Below, one piece after another: positions 57,593 through 64,000 of a stretch of 64,000 nucleotides of DNA. Positions within the stretch are counted from its first letter, which is position 1. Every line of letters begins with the position of its first letter. The DNA is taken from NCBI GenBank assembly GCA_016219985.1, contig JACRJO010000021.1, forward strand, positions 1 to 64,000. The letters are read 5' to 3'. Made by a program: the position numbers and the translations under genes. Origin of the DNA: Sphingobacteriales bacterium (GTDB lineage: Bacteria; Bacteroidota; Bacteroidia; Chitinophagales; Chitinophagaceae). Below the pieces are notes generated by a model. The model did not search any database and was not told where the DNA came from. It saw nothing but the letters and a program-made list of their open reading frames with translations.

Positions 57593-57811
57593 GGCTGTTT
57601 TGAAGATGCCACTAGTATCAGGTTAACTATCTTCTGACGTATCCCCCATTAGCTTCGGATTTCGGGTGGCAAGTTTTGAGCTTCGGCCTGACAGTTCTAT
57701 GGCGAACTCCGGGTCTCAAAGCACAGTAATCCCTGAAAACAACATTTCAAACATACCCTAGCATTAGTTTGTACTTCGGCACGAAGTGGTGAAGTGTTAA
57801 CTTTACTGCCG

Positions 57812-58840
57812 ATGAGCCGAATTAACCGAAGAGACAGCCTGAACCTCTTATCCAAGCTGACGGTCCGGAGAGCCTGGAACGCCCTGAAAGTACTGGCCAG
57901 CTATCATTTCAGCAAGTGGACCAAACGACCGGTGCAATGGGGCTACCCGGTCTCGGTCTCCTTTGAACCCACTACCTCCTGTAACCTGCGCTGCCCGGAA
58001 TGCCCAAGCGGGTTGCGGGCCTTTACCCGTCCCACGGGGATGCTGCAGCGGGATTTTTTCAGGGAAACCATCGATCAGCTTCACCAGGAATTACTCTACC
58101 TCGTATTTTATTTCCAGGGGGAGCCTTACCTGAATCCCTCTTTTCTCGATATGGTGGAATATGCGGCATCCCGGAAGATCTATACGGCCACATCCACCAA
58201 TGCACATTACCTGACCAGTGAAAACGCAAAACGAACCATTGAAAGCGGGCTGGACCGCCTGATCATTTCCATTGACGGGACCACCCAGGAAGTGTACCAG
58301 CAATACCGCGTGGGCGGCCAGTTGAGCAAAGTGCTTGAAGGAGCCCGGAATATCGTGCGATGGAAAAAAGAACTGAAAAGTACCAAACCCTTTGTGGTCT
58401 TCCAGTTCCTGGTGGTGAAGCCCAATGAGCACCAGGTAGAAGATGCCAGGAGACTGGCAAAAGAGATCGGGGTGGATGATGTCTGGTTTAAAACCGCGCA
58501 GGTTTACGATTACCAGCGGGACCCGAACCAGCTAATCCCTGTGACAGATAAATACAGCCGCTACCGGAAAACGGCGGAAGGATATGTGTTCAAAGGAAAA
58601 CTGGCCAATCACTGCTGGCGGCTCTGGCATGACCCGGTCATTACCTGGGACGGGCTGGTGGCGCCCTGTTGCTTTGATAAAGACGCGCAGCACCGGTTGG
58701 GAGATTTAAAGAAAAAAACGTTTAAAGAAATCTGGAAGAACGGAGAATACAGTAAATTCAGGCAGCAGATACTGAGGGGACGAAAAAATATTGATATCTG
58801 CTCCAATTGCAGCGAAGGAACCCGTGTATGGGAACGTTGA
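57812..58840 (+). CDS. Radical SAM / SPASM domain protein
   Basis: TSCNLRCPECPSG; SPASM APCCFDKDAQHRLGDLKKKTFKEIWKNGEYSKFRQ..DICSNCSEG. Confidence 0.9.
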   Translation: MSRINRRDSLNLLSKLTVRRAWNALKVLASYHFSKWTKRPVQWGYPVSVSFEPTTSCNLRCPECPSGLRAFTRPTGMLQRDFFRETIDQLHQELLYLVFYFQGEPYLNPSFLDMVEYAASRKIYTATSTNAHYLTSENAKRTIESGLDRLIISIDGTTQEVYQQYRVGGQLSKVLEGARNIVRWKKELKSTKPFVVFQFLVVKPNEHQVEDARRLAKEIGVDDVWFKTAQVYDYQRDPNQLIPVTDKYSRYRKTAEGYVFKGKLANHCWRLWHDPVITWDGLVAPCCFDKDAQHRLGDLKKKTFKEIWKNGEYSKFRQQILRGRKNIDICSNCSEGTRVWER

Positions 58841-58873
58841 CCCGGAACCTTTTATACCACCAAACACCATGAT

Positions 58874-59350
58874 ATGCATCTACCCTCGCACATTTCCACC
58901 CGGCTGCAATACCAGCACAAGACCCTTGTGGATATCATTGACGGGCTAACAGAAGAACAGGTAAGAAGACAGGTAATCCCCGGCAAATGGTCCATTTTTG
59001 AGCAAATCGTACACTTACAAACCTACCAGCATACATTTATTGGCCGCGTCAAACTGATCCTGCAGGACCAGGTCCCGGTATTTGAACGCTATACCGCTGA
59101 AGCCGATCCCGCTTTCCTCGATAACTGCGAAAGGAGTTTCCGGGAAGTCATGCAGGATATGATCACCACCCGCAAGGAAATGGCGAATGAAATGCTGCAT
59201 TTCAGCGAAGCCGATTTTGCAAAAAAAGGAGTGCACCCGGTATTCGGGAAAATGAACTTGCAGCAATGGATCAATTTTTTTCTGCTGCATGAGGGACATC
59301 ATTTGTTTGCCATCCTGAAATTAGCAGGAGCCTTAAAGCAACAGGGCTGA
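58874..59350 (+). CDS. DinB family protein
   Basis: PGKWSIFEQIVHLQTYQHTFIGRVKLIL...INFFLLHEGHHLFAILKL. Confidence 0.85.
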   Translation: MHLPSHISTRLQYQHKTLVDIIDGLTEEQVRRQVIPGKWSIFEQIVHLQTYQHTFIGRVKLILQDQVPVFERYTAEADPAFLDNCERSFREVMQDMITTRKEMANEMLHFSEADFAKKGVHPVFGKMNLQQWINFFLLHEGHHLFAILKLAGALKQQG

Positions 59351-59526
59351 TACACCCGAACGGCCGGTCTTTACGCGATACCCGCTCATCCCGGGGCGAA
59401 TGGAGGAGTTAGGCGAGGCCTGGATAAGCGGCCACGCGCCTGCCATCTCCGGACAGGCCTATGGCGAAAGCTGTTCTACTTTTCCAATTACCAAAAATTT
59501 TGCAGGAAACAGGCCCGGAAATGGGC

Positions 59527-59616
59527 TTATAATTTCTTCATCTCATCGAAAATAGTGGTATAAAAGGACGCAAAGCCCTCCAGGAAATAACGGATGGATT
59601 CAGACAGCAGCTTCAT
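59527..59616 (-). CDS. Candidate small ORF (29 aa), MKLLSESIRYFLEGFASFYTTIFDEMKKL
   Basis: Uninterrupted ATG-to-TAA ORF in a 480-bp intergenic region; below the track's length cutoff. Confidence 0.3.
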   Translation of the reverse strand: MKLLSESIRYFLEGFASFYTTIFDEMKKL

Positions 59617-59831
59617 AAAAAACAGGTTAATGGTTAATGGTTCGGGACTAATGGGGCAAAACAACTGGATTCCTCTTTACCCCGCAATACCCAAAGAGGG
59701 ACATTTTTCCCCGGATGCTGCTTACCAGCTGTTAATAAATGATTAAATACTCTCGTTTTTCTAATTCAGTTTTGTTTATTCGATGTTGCAACATTAATTT
59801 TGCCCTCTCTTTTAACCAAAAATGAAATAAG

Positions 59832-60185
59832 ATGAGCGATTTAAAAACCAATGTAGATCAGCTGAACCAGCTGATCCTCGAAGGAAAGATCCTGGAAGCC
59901 TTTGACAAATTCTATGCAGACGAGGTAGTCATGCAGGACAACGATTACCCGGTCCGCGAAGGGAAAGAACTGAACCGCCAGCACGAAGAAGCTTTTGTAA
60001 GCGGGCTGACCGAATTCCGTGGCGCCAAAGTCATCAACACCCTTTACAGCGATGACCTCGCTGTAACCGAATGGTGGTTTGATTACACCCATAAAGAATA
60101 CGGGGTAAGAAATTACCGGCAATTAGCGGTTCAGCGCTGGAAAAACGGCAAAATCGTGGAAGAAAAGTTCTACTACAACAACTAA
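59832..60185 (+). CDS. SnoaL-like / NTF2-fold protein
   Basis: LNQLILEGKILEAFDKFYADEVVMQDNDYPVREGKELNRQHEEAF. Confidence 0.82.
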   Translation: MSDLKTNVDQLNQLILEGKILEAFDKFYADEVVMQDNDYPVREGKELNRQHEEAFVSGLTEFRGAKVINTLYSDDLAVTEWWFDYTHKEYGVRNYRQLAVQRWKNGKIVEEKFYYNN

Positions 60186-60251
60186 GCGGGTTGAGGTATA
60201 TCAATAAGTTTTGGGCCGGGGTACTCACTTCGCCCAAAACTTTCTACTTTT

Positions 60252-60728
60252 ATGACCGAGTCACTACCAATGGGAATCGAAAAAGATATACAGCAGGCCA
60301 AATTCCGCAATGCGCACCAGAAGGCGGGTATCAACCTGATCTATACCCTGGCCTGGATGAAGGAGAAAACCAGGGCCATCTTTGAAGCAGAGGATATCAC
60401 TCCCCAGCAATTCAATATCCTGCGTATTCTGCGGGGCAGTTTCCCCCAGCCCCTCTCCACCCTGCAGATCCGGGAACGGATGCTGGAAAAAATGAGTGAT
60501 ACCAGCCGCATCGTGGACCGCCTGATACTAAAAGGACTCGTTAAAAAACTAACCTGTAAAAACGACCGCCGCCTGGTGGATGTGATCATTTCCGATAAAG
60601 GAAAAAAATTACTCGAACGCCTCGATGCCCGCCAGGATGAAATTGACGGTGTGCTGGGCCGGCTTTCTGAAAAAGATGCTAATATTCTCAGCGACCTGCT
60701 CGATAAGATCCGGGATGGCGGCGAATGA
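60252..60728 (+). CDS. MarR family transcriptional regulator
   Basis: ITPQQFNILRILRGSFPQPLSTLQIRERMLEKMSDTSRIVDRLILKGLVKKLTCKNDRRLVDVIISDKGKKLL. Confidence 0.92.
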   Translation: MTESLPMGIEKDIQQAKFRNAHQKAGINLIYTLAWMKEKTRAIFEAEDITPQQFNILRILRGSFPQPLSTLQIRERMLEKMSDTSRIVDRLILKGLVKKLTCKNDRRLVDVIISDKGKKLLERLDARQDEIDGVLGRLSEKDANILSDLLDKIRDGGE

Positions 60729-60757
60729 TGTAACTTTGCCGGTTCATTCATTCCGCC

Positions 60758-62302
60758 ATGAAACAATTCCCCTCCTGGTTAATCATTTTATGTATTGCCC
60801 TGCCCCTCGCGGCCCGTTCTCAGCCCAAGTATGAGTTCAGGGGCGTCTGGATCGCCACTGTAAACAATATTGACTGGCCACAGGCGGGGGTTTCCGATCC
60901 TGAAAAACAAAAAGCCGATTTTATCCGCCTGCTCGACCTGCACCGGCAAAATGGTATGAACGCCCTGATCGTGCAGGTACGCCCGGCGGCTGATGCCTTT
61001 TATCCTTCCCCTTACGAGCCCTGGAGCCAGTGGCTTACGGGGGTACAGGGAAGGCCACCCGTTCCATTTTATGATCCGCTGCAGTTCATGATCGAAGAAA
61101 CGCATAAAAGAGGTATGGAATTCCATGCCTGGCTCAATCCCTACCGGGCCATTCATAATACCGCCAGTTCTTCTGTGGCGCCCAATCATATCACCCGTAT
61201 CCATCCCGAATGGTTCCTGACCTATGGTGATAAAAAATATTTTGACCCGGGTAACAAGGATGCGCAGCGGTTCGTGGTGAACGTGGTGCGAGATATTGTA
61301 AAACGCTACGATGTGGACGCCATCCACATGGATGACTACTTCTATCCCTACCGCATTCCCGGAAAAGAATTCCCGGATGCTGTCTCTTACGCAAAATCCG
61401 GCTCCTCCTTATCCAAGGATGACTGGCGCCGCAGCAATGTGGATTCCATTATCCTGGCCATCAGCAAGGTCATCAAAGAAGAAAAAAAGCTTTGCCGATT
61501 CGGGATCTCGCCTTTCAGCGTGTGGAGGAACAAGGACAAGGACCCCGAGGGAAGTGACAGCCGCGCCGGGCAAACCAATTATGATGACCTCTATGCTGAC
61601 ATTTTATTATGGCTGAAAAAGGGCTGGATCGACTATGTAACCCCGCAGCTCTATCTCGAAATCGGGCATGATAAGATTGCGTATGAGAAATTGCTGGACT
61701 GGTGGAGCCGCCACAGTTATGGCCGGCATATCTATATCGGTCACGGCATTTACCGTAGCTCCGAAAACCAGCCCAAATGGAAGAACCCGGCGGAACTACC
61801 CAACCAGATCAGCCTGTTGCGCCGCTATCCCAATGTACAGGGCAGTATTTATTTCAGCAGCAAATCCTTCGAACGCAATCCCAATGGCTGGAACGACAGC
61901 CTGCGCAACAATTATTACAGGTACCCCGCCCTCCTCCCGCCCATGCGCTGGATCGATAATGAAAAGCCCTGGCCACCAATCGTTACCCGCAGTATCATCA
62001 ATGATTCCATTATCCAGCTCGATGTAAAACCTGATCCCCGTAACCGCGTGGAGATAAAATATTACGTGGTGTACCAGTATGCCGCCGATTCGCACAGTGA
62101 GACCTTTGGCAATATTCCCAAATACCTCTCCCGGCTGGTGGCCCAACCCGAGGGTTTCCAGCTGAAAGAAGTGCTCTCGTCGGAGCATTTCTCCTACAGG
62201 TATGTCATCACCGCGGTGGGGCGCAACAACAACGAAAGTGAGATGAGCGAGATTGCTATCCTGGTGCAGCCGGGGGGAAAGTGGAATTTCTACACTCCGT
62301 AA
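60758..62302 (+). CDS. Family 10-like glycosyl hydrolase (GHL10 / DUF187)
   Basis: YEFRGVWIATVNNIDWPQAG..ADFIRLLDLHRQNGMNALIVQVRPAADAFYPS..PWSQWLTG. Confidence 0.9.
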   Translation: MKQFPSWLIILCIALPLAARSQPKYEFRGVWIATVNNIDWPQAGVSDPEKQKADFIRLLDLHRQNGMNALIVQVRPAADAFYPSPYEPWSQWLTGVQGRPPVPFYDPLQFMIEETHKRGMEFHAWLNPYRAIHNTASSSVAPNHITRIHPEWFLTYGDKKYFDPGNKDAQRFVVNVVRDIVKRYDVDAIHMDDYFYPYRIPGKEFPDAVSYAKSGSSLSKDDWRRSNVDSIILAISKVIKEEKKLCRFGISPFSVWRNKDKDPEGSDSRAGQTNYDDLYADILLWLKKGWIDYVTPQLYLEIGHDKIAYEKLLDWWSRHSYGRHIYIGHGIYRSSENQPKWKNPAELPNQISLLRRYPNVQGSIYFSSKSFERNPNGWNDSLRNNYYRYPALLPPMRWIDNEKPWPPIVTRSIINDSIIQLDVKPDPRNRVEIKYYVVYQYAADSHSETFGNIPKYLSRLVAQPEGFQLKEVLSSEHFSYRYVITAVGRNNNESEMSEIAILVQPGGKWNFYTP

Positions 62303-62322
62303 AGCGCATAGGCAGATAGACC

Positions 62323-62460
62323 GAAAGTCCGGAAGATGCAGTCTTAAAATTGTAATGGTATGATGAACCGACCCGGAATCCCTGACGGAAATATTCATGG
62401 ATTAAATGACTTTTCATCGATCGGGGTCATTCTTTCAGACTATCCGTCTTCCGGACTTTC
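62323..62460. repeat. Inverted-repeat element with 14-bp perfect arms
   Basis: GAAAGTCCGGAAGA (62323-62336) / TCTTCCGGACTTTC (62447-62460), plus inner AGTCT/AGACT. Confidence 0.85.
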
Positions 62461-62543
62461 CCATTCCTTTTCTACCTTTGCATAGCTAAAAGGAACCGGT
62501 CCCTGCCCGACCGTTCCCGACTACTAACTTCTAACTAACATCT

Positions 62544-63761
62544 ATGCCTGGTTACGAACTTTGGAGCGATAAAGAAAGAAAAGAAGTCAGCGATGTCCTT
62601 GAAACCGGCATCCTGATGCGTTATGGATTTGACGGACCCCGCAAGGGCATCTGGAAATCCAAAGAACTGGAAGCCGCTATCTGCGGGACTTTTGGCAGTA
62701 AATATGCGCAACTGACTTCCAGTGGCACTTCCGCCCTGTCCACCGCCATGAGTGCCCTCGGGATTGGTTATGGAGATGAAGTGATCACCCCGTCCTTCAC
62801 TTTCGTGGCTTCATTCGAAGCGATCCTGAGTGTGGGCGCCGTGCCCGTACTGGTGGATGTGGATGATACCCTGACCTTAGACCCCGGATCCGTCCGCAGG
62901 GCCATCACGCCGAAAACGAAAGCCATCATGCCCGTGCACATGTGCGGCAGCATGGCCGACCTCGATGCCTTACAGGCCATTTGCAAGGAACATAACCTGA
63001 TCCTGCTCGAAGACGCCTGCCAGAGCATCGGCGCCACTTATAAAGGAAGATCGCTGGGCACGATTGGCGATGCCGGCACCTTCTCTTTTGATTTTGTAAA
63101 AACCATGACCTGCGCTGAAGGCGGTGTGGTAATGACTAACCGCGAAGACATTTATACAAAAAGTGATGGCTATACCGATCATGGTCACGACCACCTGGGC
63201 GCGGACCGCGGGGCCGATCTCCATCCGTTCATCGGCTATAATTACCGCATTTCAGAACTGCATGCTGCCGTGGGACTGGCGCAGATCAAACGCCTCAGTG
63301 AATTCCTGGCCATCCAGAAAAAAAACCATGCACAGCTGAAAGCTATCCTGGCCACTGTACCTGAACTCAGCTTCCGCCGCATTCCCGATCCGGCCGGAGA
63401 CAGCTGCAGTTTTATCAGCTGGTTCCTTCCCACCGAAGAACTAACCAGGGCCGTGGTGACTGAATTAAAAGCACAGGGCATTCTTCCCGGCAATTTCTAC
63501 TGGTTTGATAATAACTGGCACTATATCCGCAAATGGGATCACCTGAAAAATGCAATTACACTGAACGCACTAAGCCCTGAAATAAGAGCAAGGGTGATGG
63601 AGCAGGCAAACAAGGATCTTTCAGCCAGTCATGCCGTGATGAGCCGCTGTATCTCTACTTCCATCAGTTTATTGTGGACGGAAGAACAGGTGAAGGAGAA
63701 GGGTGCTAAGATGGTGGCTGCGATCCGGAAAGTGCTTGCGGCGAAGGGCATTCCCGTTTAA
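62544..63761 (+). CDS. DegT/DnrJ/EryC1/StrS family aminotransferase
   Basis: YAQLTSSGTSALSTAMSALGIGYGDEVITPSFTFVASFEAI..LLEDACQSIGATYKGRSLGTIGDAGTFSFDFVKTMTCAEGGVV. Confidence 0.93.
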   Translation: MPGYELWSDKERKEVSDVLETGILMRYGFDGPRKGIWKSKELEAAICGTFGSKYAQLTSSGTSALSTAMSALGIGYGDEVITPSFTFVASFEAILSVGAVPVLVDVDDTLTLDPGSVRRAITPKTKAIMPVHMCGSMADLDALQAICKEHNLILLEDACQSIGATYKGRSLGTIGDAGTFSFDFVKTMTCAEGGVVMTNREDIYTKSDGYTDHGHDHLGADRGADLHPFIGYNYRISELHAAVGLAQIKRLSEFLAIQKKNHAQLKAILATVPELSFRRIPDPAGDSCSFISWFLPTEELTRAVVTELKAQGILPGNFYWFDNNWHYIRKWDHLKNAITLNALSPEIRARVMEQANKDLSASHAVMSRCISTSISLLWTEEQVKEKGAKMVAAIRKVLAAKGIPV

Positions 63762-63804
63762 TCCCCCTGCCAGCGGCAGTTCACGAACGAACAGTTTCTT
63801 TTTA

Positions 63805-64000
63805 CTACTTCCTAGCCGGGTCTCCCGCATGGGGACCCGGCGTCTATTTCGCATCCGCATCTCCAGAAAGAAGCCCGGCGTTTTATCACAGCGGCTTTGT
63901 CAGATCCAAATCTACTTCCTTGCCGAGTCTCCCGAAGGGGACTCGGCGTCTATTTCGCATCCGCATCTCCAGAAAGAAGCCCGGCGTTTTATCACAGCGG
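63805..64000. repeat. 106/107-bp direct repeat containing a conserved hairpin; runs off the window
   Basis: 'cgtctatttcgcatccgcatctccagaaagaagcccggcgttttatcacagcgg' at 63841 and 63947; hairpins GCCGGGTC..GACCCGGC and GCCGAGTC..GACTCGGC. Confidence 0.9.

Noticed and set aside
57590-57640. 'gatgccacta' as cobalamin-riboswitch B12 box
   Set aside because: The surrounding consensus does not match and the downstream gene is not an obvious B12 gene.
57812-58840. RiPP cluster around the radical SAM/SPASM protein
   Set aside because: No precursor-like small ORF or partner gene was found nearby; SPASM proteins of this type are often stand-alone.

Overview
Chromosomal window from a Bacteroidota genome, Chitinophagaceae-like by gene content and style (inference). 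About 50 credible CDSs on both strands. No tRNA, rRNA, IS element, prophage or CRISPR array was recognised. Most of the window is housekeeping or metabolic: tatC, rpiB, lysS, htpG, coaX, lptC, pdxH, a MATE exporter, an AI-2E transporter, an L,D-transpeptidase, and SDR/AKR enzymes. The standout locus is a minus-strand block at 39.5-53.3 kb. It encodes a fused soluble group-3d-like [NiFe] hydrogenase (HoxEF, HoxUY, HoxH plus protease), a six-subunit Ech-like group-4 membrane [NiFe] hydrogenase in canonical echABCDEF order, HypA, and a four-subunit 2-oxoacid:ferredoxin oxidoreductase. Three promoters of this block (hox, ech, kor) share a dyad, ATCAT-N8-RTGAY on the coding strand. It sits exactly 70 bp upstream of two of the start codons, and hox and kor also share a TCGACATTTG promoter-like box. 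This looks like a co-regulated anaerobic 2-oxoacid -> ferredoxin -> H2 -> NADH module; function and regulation are inference. Other leads: a structured non-coding region with an orphan terminator (57.33-57.81 kb), an SdpR/SdpI pair with a perfect operator-like palindrome, a GH9-deacetylase fusion, a bacterial deoxyhypusine-synthase-like protein, a 106/107-bp tandem hairpin repeat with a compensatory base change at the right edge, and many families of short word-like intergenic repeats. All calls come from reading sequence and translated ORFs; no database search was run.
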